This document shows, piece by piece, positions 1 to 8,729 of a DNA stretch of 64,000 bases (its first letter is position 1; each line of letters starts with the position of its first letter). This stretch comes from Volvox africanus. Lineage: Eukaryota; Chlorophyta; Chlorophyceae; Chlamydomonadales; Volvocaceae. Both the position numbers and the translations under genes were made by a program. The notes beneath the pieces were generated by a model, which had not been told where the DNA came from, ran no database searches, and saw only the letters and a program-made list of their open reading frames with translations. The stretch spans positions 4,960,001-5,024,000 of the forward strand of contig BSDZ01000008.1 in the NCBI GenBank assembly GCA_030268105.1, written 5' to 3'.

Positions 1-799
1 GGCGTCTTTCATCCATCTGGTGCGGTTGCTGGTTTTAGTTTCGGTTAAAACAATGATATTGGCATCCCATGTCCGCACATTACACAGTGTACTGAGGAAG
101 TTCGTCCCCAGTCCTCGCACGTTGTGAGTGAGGATGTGCATGTACCTGTGTATTGTTCTATTGCGGCGTTCTGGGGGATTTGCGTTCTCCGGGTGTGAGG
201 ATGTGGTGCTTTTTACGGGGGTGGTCGACAGTCTTGGGCGCTGGGCACTGTGTTCACTGGCATCCCCATTTTCCTTTGTTGTGTGTGTCGTGTCCCTGGG
301 GTGTTCAGCCCCGGCTGGATTGGTGTGTTTGTTAGCTCGCCATCGGAGATGGTCAGTGGTCATCAGCGGTTTGGGTCTATTACATGGCGTGTCTGTGGGT
401 TGGGTATGTGGCGGGGTGTGCCCGGGATGTTGCTCTTGGCAGGGGTGTTCGCGCGGGGTGCCCTCTATGAGGGATGGGAGAGGTACAGCTGTCGGGTTGG
501 GTGCTGGTGGGTGGTCGTTGTCCTGTTCGGTTGGCTGCGCTCATGTTCGTGTTCCTGGTTGCTTGGTTAGTGTTCTCCCCGTTTGGCAGGCTAGTTGCGC
601 TGCACGCGGGTGTTTGATCTTCCGACGTTTTTGGCCTTGTGGCGGTCTCGTTGCTGTACATGTGGACTCGTTGGTTGTTGTTTGGGTCTCCGTATACTTG
701 GTGTGAGCTGTGCTCGTCCATGTGTCCGGGGTTATTATGTCTCGCAGGTCCACATGTGTTGCCGTGGGTTCTGTGTGATGCCAAAGATTTAGGGTGTAT
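1..799 (-). pseudogene. Linker and N-terminus of APE endonuclease domain, cut by window edge
   Basis: Continuation of the same frame. About 220 codons of Thr/His/Pro-rich low-complexity linker contain one TGA (543-541). From the ATG at 141 the sequence becomes MHILTHNVRGLGTN and, about 20 residues later, IIVLTETKTS. These are the first two signatures of the exonuclease-endonuclease-phosphatase (APE) fold of LINEs: the Asn of NVRGL and the metal-binding Glu of LTET. The remainder of APE and any reverse transcriptase lie before base 1 and are not visible. Confidence 0.7.
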
Positions 800-1389
800 A
801 TTGCGCCAGATTCACGCGGCCACGTGGCATTCCCGTCGCCGAGTTCCACAGGTTGCGGTTGCAGAGAGTCGTGGATGTACCACTGGTCCTTGTGTTTTCG
901 TACTGTGATTGTGTGGCCTGTGAGGTGTACAAGGAAGCCCCAATTGCGTGCATGTTCTGGCAGTTGGTGTAGTACGCTGCTTAACGTCGCGTTGGGTTTT
1001 ATTTCCTGTCCGCTCCCTATGGAGGCAATATGCGGGTGTGCGGAGTCATTTCTTTGCTGTGCGGTTCACACCGGCACGTTGTAGCGTAGGTACGGGTTAA
1101 TTGCCAACGTTGAGAAGTTGCCTGTGTTATGGTTGTGGGTTAGTCGCCATGTGGCGGCTGCATTGTGGAGTTCCCGGTCAGCCATGTGTTGCAGCATTGT
1201 ACGATAGTATTGCAGTACGTGCTGTGGGTCGATGTACGGTCCCCCTAGTAAGTTGTTTATGGCGTGTATCATGCAGAGCTCTTTCTGCTGTTGCTCGTGG
1301 TAGAGAGTGTCATCTGGGTTGTGCGGGTTTGTCGTTATCGGCCATGTGATTTGTTTTGATGGGGCCCCAGGCCCTGTTAGCTTCCACAC
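800..1389 (-). pseudogene. Josephin-like cysteine protease domain, split by an in-frame TGA
   Basis: The first half (1389-1069) has KELCMIHAINNLLGG, matching the catalytic-Cys helix of Josephin (ataxin-3 type) deubiquitinases; the Cys codon is at 1275. A TGA at 1068-1066 follows. The same frame then resumes and carries GHTITVRKHKDQWYIHDS at about 910-855, matching the catalytic His strand and the terminal polar residue (Asp here, Asn in ataxin-3). Both catalytic halves are thus intact in one frame, interrupted only by the TGA. In the element it lies between the membrane region and the APE domain. It could process the polyprotein or remove host ubiquitin (inference). Decay by CpG mutation of an Arg CGA codon is the simplest explanation of the stop. 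Confidence 0.7.
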
Positions 1390-2481
1390 TCATGTGTTGG
1401 TAAGGGGATGGGGTCGCTTGGTTCGCGTGGTTTCATCTTGTGGGCCTGCACATTGGGTGCTTTCCGTTCCTCCAGGGGGCCCCTCTGTCCCTGGAGCGGA
1501 GTGTCTATTCCAACTGGCAGTCATTATCGGTGTAACGGTGAGGGTTATTGCGGCACCAAACGTCGTGTTCTGCGATATTGCCAAGCCAATTATCAGGCAG
1601 ATGTGTATCAGCCAGCTTGCATGTCCCTTCAGTCCTGGTATGTGTTTCAGGCCTTTATCAATTGTTGGGATACTGATCAGCAGAATGGGGGCCGTTGGGG
1701 CTGCTGTGGCCAGCTGTACACATAGTGTGACCAGCGCAGCTTCTGACACCATTATCTGTCTAGTCGCCAATAGGTGCTGACCTGACCACTTGATTGTTTC
1801 AGCAGCATAGGTTGCGCGGGCGAGAGCGAGGTCTATTGTTACGGGTACCATGCTGATTGCTATTCGTTTAGTGAACTGATGTAATATCCAAATCAGTCCT
1901 ACTGTTAGATACTTTAAACAGATGGCTAAGTCCAGTGGTCTCAGTGCTACCGCAAGGGCGAGGGGCGCTGACAGCATGGCCGCAAGTAGGATTGTATTGC
2001 CTGTCTGTTGCAGGGATCTCCCTTTGTTTCGATTCCACTGTCTTGTTGCTATGTGGGCTTTGTAGAGTGCATACGTTACCCCAAGGCCGGCAATGGTACT
2101 ATATCCAATGAGGATCCTTATTTCGAGATCGTGTAGCAGCGTTTTGAGGGAATGGGATATCAGGTATCCACCTATGCGCATTACATCCCTTGACGGGTGT
2201 ACCCCCGTCGTTGTGTTTCTTCCTCACACGAGGTAAAGCAGGAAGGCTTTCTGGATGCTGCGTGATGCGATCTGTGAGCTAGCTGATCGAAGCATCATCT
2301 CCGCGGCCGAAGGTGGTGGGTTCTGGTGTGTGTAGTGCATTTGTGGGGCATTCACAATACGGCCAAGGTTGTACAGTATTCGTCCGGCAGCCTTCACACC
2401 TCCGCCTTTGTTCTCATGGGGGGCCACGTTATTTCCACCCTCCTCCGCAGTTGCCCACTTTATTGCGGTCGGGTTAGTGGA
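1390..2481 (-). CDS. Retrotransposon polyprotein segment with multiple membrane spans
   Basis: The same frame, with a TGA at 2226-2224, ends at a TGA at 1392-1390. From about 2181 to 1480 the translation has five to seven long hydrophobic stretches separated by short charged loops, for example IAGLGVTYAL, ILLAAMLSAPLALAVAL, YLTVGLIWIL, IMVSEAALVTLCVQL and IHICLIIGLAIS. It ends in a charged Pro/Thr tail. Polytopic membrane segments are not part of known LINE proteins but are normal in viral replicase polyproteins. I see no similarity to a named transporter or channel, and its role is unknown. Confidence 0.5.
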
Positions 2482-3234
2482 TCAAATGGGTTGTGCGTTT
2501 GGGTGGCATGTTATGGTGCCCAGAGGGTGCTTCGTCAGTTGTCCACAGTTTACATATGTCCGCGTGGGTTGGGCGAACTCCAGGGGCAGGTGTGCGTTCC
2601 TATAGTTCGCACCATCGTCGATGGGGATCGAGGTATTACTGCCACTTCCCTTGTCACTCGCATCTTCTTTGGTTACGTCTGTGTAGATGCGCCCCCTACC
2701 GGGTCTGGGCAGCCTCATGCATCGCAGCCTTACTCTGCTGATAGGGGTGGTCCCACGGTACGACTCCTTCCAAGTGTCAGCGGTGTCTCTATCTACCGTG
2801 CGTCCTGCATTTCCACTTGCGTCCCAGCCGCATTCCCGTTTGCCGTACATGTGTGTGGTATCATCATTGTCATTGCTTTGGTTGTGGGGGCCATTATGAT
2901 TTCTTGCTTTGCACGTATCGTTAGTTAGTACATCCGTGCAAGTGTGGCCTAAGCCGTACCTGGGCTGCCTAACGCATCGCAGCCATACATCTATGCTAGG
3001 GCCAGTCTCGCAAGGTGTCTGATTCCAGCCGTCGGGAGCACTGCTTTTCTCCAGGCGTCTTGCATCCTGGATGCATTTCCATTTGCCGTACATGTGCGAG
3101 CCCATACTCGTGGTCCCATCATTGAAGTTGGGGCCTCCGTCAGCTATATCACGTTTATCTTCTGCTAAAATATCCCTGTAGCTGCAGTCCATGCCGCTCC
3201 TGAACTGCGTGCTAAGGTGTGGTCTTGCACAATC
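2482..3234 (-). CDS. Retrotransposon polyprotein segment with two Cys-rich repeats
   Basis: Same frame, between TGA codons at 3237 and 2484. It contains two copies of a unit of about 80 residues. Each starts with HMYGK followed by a Cys, and ends with an (L/I)RC(V/M)R-PR-G-G block and a (C/Y)TDV segment. Copy one covers about 3105-2935 and copy two about 2860-2690. The conserved Cys pair and aromatic positions suggest a small disulfide or metal-stabilised fold. The repeat is visible at DNA level as a GCCGTACATGTG word at about 3091 and 2849. The function is unknown. Confidence 0.45.
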   Translation of the reverse strand, partial: DCARPHLSTQFRSGMDCSYRDILAEDKRDIADGGPNFNDGTTSMGSHMYGKWKCIQDARRLEKSSAPDGWNQTPCETGPSIDVWLRCVRQPRYGLGHTCTDVLTNDTCKARNHNGPHNQSNDNDDTTHMYGKRECGWDASGNAGRTVDRDTADTWKESYRGTTPISRVRLRCMRLPRPGRGRIYTDVTKEDASDKGSGSNTSIPIDDGANYRNAHLPLEFAQPTRTYVNCGQLTKHPLGTITCHPNAQPI

Positions 3235-4590
3235 TCAGGGTTCCGCTTGACTAAGTGTTGCATCCATGCTTGCATCGAGATATGTAGGGCAGCTGCAACT
3301 CCACAATTTTTGCATGATCTTCACGCATTGATTAGAGCATGTTGAGGGTATCTCGCCTGGCGCCCAGGTGGTCTCGTCCTCCTCCACTCCTGTTGGCTTT
3401 TGCAAGGGTGGGGTGGGGGGTTCTAGTACGACACCTGGGTGGAGGTGTTGTACTTTAGCGTCCCTATGTCCCCACTCGTGATCGCTAGTTGTTGCCTTCC
3501 CATTTTCAATTGCGCACCTTTTTTCAGTCCGAATCTTCCATTTCATCGCCCTGGCATCTGGCGGTGTTGGCGTTGTATGAGGCGGCGTCGCGTTTGCGTG
3601 GGTTCTGTGGAGAGGGAGATGACAGGTTTGAGTATTGCCTGTGATCTCATGTGGTGGCCTGCGTGTATCAATCTTATGTGGTTTCATTTCAGGACTTACC
3701 ACGCTTCCCGGTGTTGCTGCGCTCCTGATGGGTGCAGTTCCCTCGGTTCTTGGTGCAATGGTCTCTGTTACTGCTGCTGCGGCATCAAACTGATCTTCTA
3801 GCTGCTGACGCAGCTCCGGTGGTGGTTCCACCTGTCGGTCCTCCCACTGGAATTCCGGGGAGGGAACCTCGGGCTCTGGGTCGGTTTCCATCTGGATGTC
3901 GAATGCGCTGCCGTTGATAATTAGGTGGCAGGCCTCTCGCACAACTGGTATCAGGGCATTGGGTTTCTGTTTGCCGTCCGTGCCGCTATTGTATGGGAGA
4001 CCAGCAGCAACGGCTTTCATCACTTGCAGGGCGGCGGCTTTGTTGCCGATCCCCTTACCCCCATCACCTCTCAGGAAGGTAAGCTGTGGTGGTCCTGGCG
4101 GATATCCAGCCCCAACGCCAAACTGCACCTTGTAGGCGGGGCTGTTGCTGCTGTCATCGGCTTCAATGGTTAAGGCACAGCCTTTTTTGGGTTGCAGTAC
4201 GCTGTCCAGCTGCAGTGCCGCGAGGCCGGTTGCAAGGCCTGTGTTTGTCGCAAACTCAAGGGCCAGGTATGGGGCCGCGACACGCTTAGGTGGCCCTGAT
4301 CCGACTTTGATTGGTTTGGTTGGTCGCTCCCAGATAGGCTGCGGTGTTTGCTGCGCAGGTGGGTCTGTTAGGATGGGTTGCGTTTGGCCGTCGGCGTAGA
4401 GCCATTTGAAAAGATACGGCAATCTGTCGGGGGTCGTCCAGTCATCGTACAGCTCGACTGCCCAGTTTCCATACACGTTGGCAATTTGCGCACTTACATA
4501 TGCGTCCAGGTGATCGGTTGAGCCCCCGGTGTGCTCCCTTGCCCTCGTGCGGATTTCCGGGAGTTGACTTTTGTGTCCCTCAATAAGGGC
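3235..4590 (-). CDS. Retrotransposon polyprotein segment, Pro/His-rich, unknown function
   Basis: Same frame as the RGG segment, from the codon after the TAG to a TGA at 3237-3235 (about 451 codons). The first part, after a VELYDDW segment near residue 45, is globular-looking, with a Gly/Pro-rich centre. The middle is acidic and Pro-rich, and the C-terminal ~150 residues are rich in His, Thr and Pro with scattered Cys (a CSNQC and a CSCPT pair), suggesting a metal-binding tail. I do not recognise a family. No in-frame ATG lies near its beginning, so it looks like an internal part of a polyprotein. Confidence 0.45.
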   Translation of the reverse strand, partial: ALIEGHKSQLPEIRTRAREHTGGSTDHLDAYVSAQIANVYGNWAVELYDDWTTPDRLPYLFKWLYADGQTQPILTDPPAQQTPQPIWERPTKPIKVGSGPPKRVAAPYLALEFATNTGLATGLAALQLDSVLQPKKGCALTIEADDSSNSPAYKVQFGVGAGYPPGPPQLTFLRGDGGKGIGNKAAALQVMKAVAAGLPYNSGTDGKQKPNALIPVVREACHLIINGSAFDIQMETDPEPEVPSPEFQWEDRQVEPPPELRQQLEDQFDAAAAVTETIAPRTEGTAPIRSAATPGSVVSPEMKPHKIDTRRPPHEITGNTQTCHLPLHRTHANATPPHTTPTPPDARAMKWKIRTEKRCAIENGKATTSDHEWGHRDAKVQHLHPGVVLEPPTPPLQKPTGVEEDETTWAPGEIPSTCSNQCVKIMQKLWSCSCPTYLDASMDATLSQAEP

Positions 4591-5636
4591 CTAGCTGATT
4601 CTTTTCAGCAGTCTTAGGCTAATCGGGGGGTTGGCACCGTTGGGGCAGCTGACGTCCATGGCCAAGAGGTATGACCCTTCAGGCGGTAGATCAAGATTCC
4701 GGCTGGGTAGAGGCAAGACGGTTAGGCTGATGGCGCCAATCCCTTCTACTCCCAGGTTCCATGACTTGCCGGCAACTAAGAGCTCCTTTGCTGTTTTGGT
4801 GGTGTACTGTAGCGCCAGCACGTTCTTGTGCAGGTATTTAGGCACTCCTAAGTCTTTTAGGTGCTTCTTTTCCTCTGGGTGCTTACCATAGGGTTGGGCG
4901 CGAGCATTCGTGAGTATTGCCACAGGGTCGGTGCTGGCAGAATTGAGGGCGTTAATCACCTTTTCCTCGCTGTCAGCCCCTTTCAGGGCTATCTCAAAGA
5001 CCCCCTCGGCGATGCTGTGGATGATACTGATCGTTAGCCTCGAGTTGGGGTTTGTAATCGGGCGCGCCACGACCAGAACATCATTGGCGTTGGGGGTGAT
5101 AGTGTGGGGTCCATTTGTGATGCTGAGGGCCGCTGGAGGGCCCCAGTGAGCCGTCAGTTGCTGGCTGGTTGAGTCATAGCTGACAATCCCGGCCGCGCCT
5201 GCCTTGCCAGCCGCTGCCATGATTGTTGCGATGGTGCTGGGGTTTGCCTCAACCGCCATGTCCTGTACCATGAGCATCTCAGTGCTGTTGGCGAGGACGG
5301 CGGCTGGATAGGGTTTTCCTAGTGGGAAGATGCTTGGTTGATTGTTAGGTCCAAAGTTAAAGCCCAACGTTGCCAACCAGGCGATGAGCATGGGCACCCA
5401 GCCTTGCGCTTCTGTTAGGATGGCGCCTGTCTGTGCGGCCCCCGCACTGGTGTTGGTGAGCCGCGGTGTTGCTGTGGGTCCCCCTGGGGCTGCTCCCCCA
5501 CGTCCAAAGCCTCTTCCGAAGCGGTGGCCACGTCCAGTTACGCTTCCTGGGCCCCGGTTGTTGGGCGCCCCTCTATTGTCGTTGTTGCTGTTCTGTTGAA
5601 TGTCAATTTGCATCTGCGTGCCTGTTCCCACGTCCC
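4591..5636 (-). CDS. Retrotransposon RGG-box protein (ORF1 continuation)
   Basis: About 348 codons from the -1 site to a TAG at 4593-4591. Near the N terminus a Gly/Arg segment (GRGHRFGRGFGRGG) forms an RGG box, a common RNA-binding feature of retroelement ORF1 proteins. The remainder is Ala-rich and well mixed in composition, with no motif I recognise. There is no ATG at the start of this frame, which supports expression as an extension of ORF1. The frame continues after the TAG with protein-like composition for another 38 codons before any possible start, so the TAG either is read through or is a mutation. Confidence 0.5.
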
Positions 5637-5954
5637 GAAAGGGAGGCTCTTGATGACTAGGCGCGCGGTGGATGGCACAGACTCGGCCACTCCCGAGAGT
5701 AGGCTATGCTGCAGCTGGAAGAAGTTGATCAATATTACTACTGGCGTGGGCCATTTGGGTTTGGGTGTTGCGCCTAGCACTAGTTTGGTGGCATCCTGAG
5801 GCGCCATCCCATCTGGTTGTCCCCGGGTTGCTTTTGGGGCGCCCTCTATCGCCTTCTGAACATGATCAGTTATCATTTTTTCGCAAATTGCAAATGTATG
5901 TTTTAAGGTAGCGATCTCGTGTTCTACTGTAGGATCACTTTTAGGGTAGAACAT
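5538..5954 (-). CDS. Retrotransposon ORF1 N-terminal part
   Basis: Open frame of about 138 codons from the first ATG (5954) to a TAA at 5540-5538; the frame is open upstream to a TAG at 6071. The N-terminal half is polar and helical-looking, with heptad-like spacing around residues 10-45, as expected for a coiled-coil oligomerisation segment of an ORF1 protein. I recognise no named domain. The frame overlaps the following RGG-rich frame (open from 5703), and a heptamer CCCTTTC in the correct phase lies in the overlap at 5643-5637. The two parts may therefore be one product made by -1 frameshifting; an ancient one-base indel is the alternative. Confidence 0.5.
   Translation of the reverse strand: MFYPKSDPTVEHEIATLKHTFAICEKMITDHVQKAIEGAPKATRGQPDGMAPQDATKLVLGATPKPKWPTPVVILINFFQLQHSLLSGVAESVPSTARLVIKSLPFGTWEQARRCKLTFNRTATTTIEGRPTTGAQEA
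5637..5643 (-). promoter_or_regulatory. Candidate -1 ribosomal frameshift heptamer
   Basis: On the coding strand the heptamer reads C CCT TTC in the ORF1 frame. This fits the X XXY YYZ slippery consensus (XXX=CCC, YYY=TTT, Z=C). A -1 slip moves translation into exactly the frame that stays open for the next 1.05 kb. A GC-rich stretch with GGGGCGCCC and CCGGGGCCC follows about 60-90 bases later and could fold. Whether a stimulatory structure lies at the usual 5-9 base spacing was not computed. Confidence 0.4.
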
Positions 5955-6070
5955 AGTGAAGGTCGTTATGGCATCTAGTTTCACGTTAAGAGGGAGTGCG
6001 TATGGTACCGGTGCGCTCAGAGGGTCGGTTGATGTTTGTTGAGTACTGTACGTCAGGTTGCTCGTGTCCT

Positions 6071-7256
6071 AATGTTCCTCTGGCTGTGACCTTGATGTCG
6101 GGTAGTTGTTTAATGGATCTTCTTAGATGTCCCCATGATCTTATTCGTGGCTTATCGTGGGCTTTGTTGGTCACCAGTTCGTTCGCTCGCAGTTTTCTTG
6201 GGTCTTCCACTTCCTTGCCTTCGCGGTTGCGGCATTTTCCAGAGGTCATTCTAGTGTTGCAATTTGTGATTGCAATTATGTATTTTTCTGTTAGATGTAT
6301 ACAATCGGAAGCTGTTCCTCGAGAAGAGTGGTCTGTTTCAGGCGTCCTTCCACAAGTTCTGTTAGTAACGTATCTTAGAGAATTATCATGTCTGTGGGAT
6401 GCTTTTTCACAGAGGTCGTCATCTGCTGGGCAAGAGTTGCTCTGGCTGAGGTCTTGTGCTCGATGGTCTCCCTTCAGACCCATAGCCTGGTCTTCACAAG
6501 CTGACTCTGAGAAGTAGGAGTACGTATTTGCGACCTTGTTGTGAAACTCACGTCGCAACAGCAGAGATAAGGTCCAGTTCAGCACAAGCTGGACAAGCGA
6601 GCTGCCACTATGCCTCAAGCCACAAAGACACACCAAAGTCTGGGCGAGCAATAGTTGTTACAATCAGCTAAAGAAGCAAGTCAGCTTCGGGACATAAATA
6701 GCGACTTGGTGAAGGATCGTACATAACACCCTTCACATTTGATATTCAGCCGCAGTATGTTCCTGACAATGCGTTCAATCAATGAACACATGAAGAAGTC
6801 GAATATCACAACACTCCCACGCGGGCAGACTTCCCGTACGCACTGCAAGCATGTGATATAACAGTTGCGTCTGAGAACGCAACCAAATATAAGTTTAAAC
6901 CTCAACTGCGACGACGAGGCGCAACGTCGGTGACCAAAAAGAAAACCAGAAGTTTTCGAAAAACTCCCACGCAGACAGTACGTCGCCACGCAATCGACGC
7001 CCAACTGACAGCCTTTCAAACTTCGATTCCACCGCTGCCAAAACTTCTAAGTGAACACTTAGGTACCTGTAGCGCAAGACGTCTCCTACGCACTCGGCGA
7101 ACACTAAGATGACACGATCTTTCAAAGGAAGGTCGTACTCCAGAGACTTAAGCTCGTACGGAATACTCCCACGAGATTAAGCTTCTCAGGGCTGGACACA
7201 AGGACATGCCGAGAACGCAAGCAGAGCCAAGCACATCGGGCTGGTCACAGGGAAAC
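6071..7256. other. No supported gene; possible retroelement 5' region
   Basis: The minus frame at 6651-5986 (221 codons) is open but has no recognisable motif and may be leader sequence of the adjacent element. From 6.66 to 7.25 kb there are no convincing exons. The word ACTCCCACG occurs three times (about 6812, 6964, 7168), which hints at degenerate repeats. Confidence 0.3.
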
Positions 7257-7340
7257 GCCGTGTGCGGAATTCGAACCGGCGACCTCTCTCATCCTGTTGA
7301 AGTTAGCAGAGCGCCCGGCCCCTCATGTCGTATTACTTCT
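7257..7340 (-). repeat. tRNA-derived SINE-like element, copy 1
   Basis: On the minus strand the segment contains GGTTCGAATTCC, close to the pol III B-box, preceded by GGGCGCTCTGCTAACTTCAA, which resembles the anticodon-arm half of a tRNA. The T-arm has a mismatch and the acceptor ends do not pair, so it is not a working tRNA gene. A diverged copy in the same orientation lies at about 40035-40135 and shares the gcagAgcgc--ggcccctc-tg and gtattac blocks. Confidence 0.4.
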
Positions 7341-7904
7341 TTAATATTCTTTTGTATATGAGTCTTGCTCAGAAAAAATATTCCAACAGACCTTTTGCTT
7401 GGTCTCAGTTGATGGTGAAGCCTGGGCTTCCCCGATTTGAATAATTGGCAGCGTCCACTCGGGACTTATCGCTGCTGTTGAAATTCGATTGTTTGCTGCG
7501 TTCTTTTCGTGACCCCTCCGGTAAGCGCGTCCCTTATGTGGCACGTTCCTGCACGTACGATCCCGTTCGTCGATTGACGAGGGGGGGTGACAGGAAACCA
7601 CGGGTTCCACCGCTTCCGAAGCCAGGCTGTCACAGGACGCTGTTATCAGCTTGCAGAGTGTTAGGCATAACAGAACGAGACAGATTTCGGTCTTTCGCCT
7701 CACCTTCCGCTGACTTACCATTTTCAAATTTCAGCAGCTCGCCTTGTTGTTATTGGACGCTTCTATGTCGCTATTATATCCATGTAGAGCGCTTTACAAA
7801 TCTGACGAGGAAAGGGTAGGCCGAAGGGCATCAGGGTAAAATATACGTTCGATAAGACATCGGCATATTTTTGCAAGAGGGCTTCGTAGCTGATGCTTAT
7901 GCAG

Positions 7905-8144
7905 CTCACCGTGCGTTATTGGCGAGCTAGGAAAAGCCAGGGAGATAGGAAACACCTGCGCAGCCTCTATCTTTGACACGGACGATGGCACGGTATGCAC
8001 GGTATGCGTGACTCATTAATTGGTGCTTCTCTGCAGGCGACCTTGGATGATGCCTTCTTCACGCAGCCTGGTGGGGAGGCGGACGAACCTCGCATGGTGC
8101 TAGTCCGGACTCCACGTCACACAGGGTGGGTCATGAGGATATAG
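7905..8144 (+). CDS. Candidate 3' exons of an unrecognised gene
   Basis: Two short exon-like segments read in one phase. The first, 7905-7992, follows a TTATGCAG acceptor and encodes 29 residues including GELGKAREIGNTCAAS, ending at donor ACG|GTATGC. The second, 8037-8144, follows the pyrimidine-rich acceptor TGCTTCTCTGCAG and encodes 35 residues ending ...TPRHTGWVMRI and TAG. The translation is compositionally like real protein, but I recognise no family and find no upstream exon with the required phase. The 44-base intron is much shorter than others here, so the call is weak. Confidence 0.3.
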
Positions 8145-8729
8145 ACTCCCCAAAGATAGACACGCCCCAGACATGTGTGCATGAACACACGCACGTCATG
8201 CGCACATGCAATGGGATGTAAATATATTATGCGATTACGTATTGGAGTCATAATTATTATTGCGTTAAACTGTCGGTCCTTTGACTGACATGCGCCAGGA
8301 TGCTCGTCTTATGAAAATCTGATACTCTCACTCATCTCGTACATACATACATATGTACCGTATTTGTATAGATAATCGCATTCTGTGTATACGCCGATTT
8401 TTGTTCTCGGGAGAGAAAAGCCCGGATTAAGGAGAGGACACTCTCTACGGCGTGACATGATACTGTGTGGCTTCAATATGGTAGGCCAGGCAAACCGTGT
8501 GTATGTATCCTGAACAATCCCCGTGTCCATGTATCTGTCTCTCTGTCCGTCCCTAGGTTGGCAAGGCCGGCAGCCAGCCAAGAGCCTACACACAAGCAGC
8601 GGGATCTGCATGTCCCACACCCACGTGGGCTATTATCCATCTCGTGAAACTGCTGTCACCGGTGCTAGCACAAGCCAACCTGCACTTTCAACCAATTGGG
8701 CGGCCCATATGGATGTATATATCATGTTC
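8145..8729. other. No gene seen
   Basis: AT-rich spacer with a short ATAC run around 8340. No motif, repeat or exon can be supported. Confidence 0.5.

Larger units (their letters stand above)
1..6070 (-). mobile_element. Non-LTR retrotransposon, 5' part (Dualen/RandI-like), continues past window start
   Basis: A series of linked minus-strand reading frames runs from about 6.07 kb down to base 1. In order they encode an ORF1 protein, an RGG-rich protein, a proline-rich segment, a Cys-rich repeat, a polytopic membrane region, a Josephin-like protease and the first ~47 residues of an AP-endonuclease (APE) domain. An APE domain after an RGG-type nucleic-acid-binding ORF is known non-LTR retrotransposon architecture. 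The Dualen/RandI group of green algae carries APE together with RNase H and a restriction-like endonuclease, and the latter two occur in the fragment at 43.4-45.4 kb. Whether both fragments are one family is inference. From 4590 to 1 the frame has no TAA or TAG but six TGA. The 5' end of the element is not defined; 6.07-7.25 kb could be its 5' UTR. Confidence 0.75.

Noticed and set aside
128..706. 192-codon plus-strand open frame
   Set aside because: It is antisense to the low-complexity linker and APE start of the retroelement; composition and lack of motifs mark it as a shadow.
1066..1068. Selenocysteine reading of TGA codons in the retroelement
   Set aside because: Six scattered TGA codons in linkers and domains do not fit selenoprotein use; no SECIS element could be identified by eye.
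7257..7330. Functional tRNA gene
   Set aside because: B-box-like sequence is present, but T-arm mismatch and unpaired acceptor ends argue for a SINE remnant.
7341..7721. 127-codon minus-strand open frame
   Set aside because: No motif, and its start coincides with a strong splice-donor sequence (ATG|GTAAGT); coding status cannot be supported.
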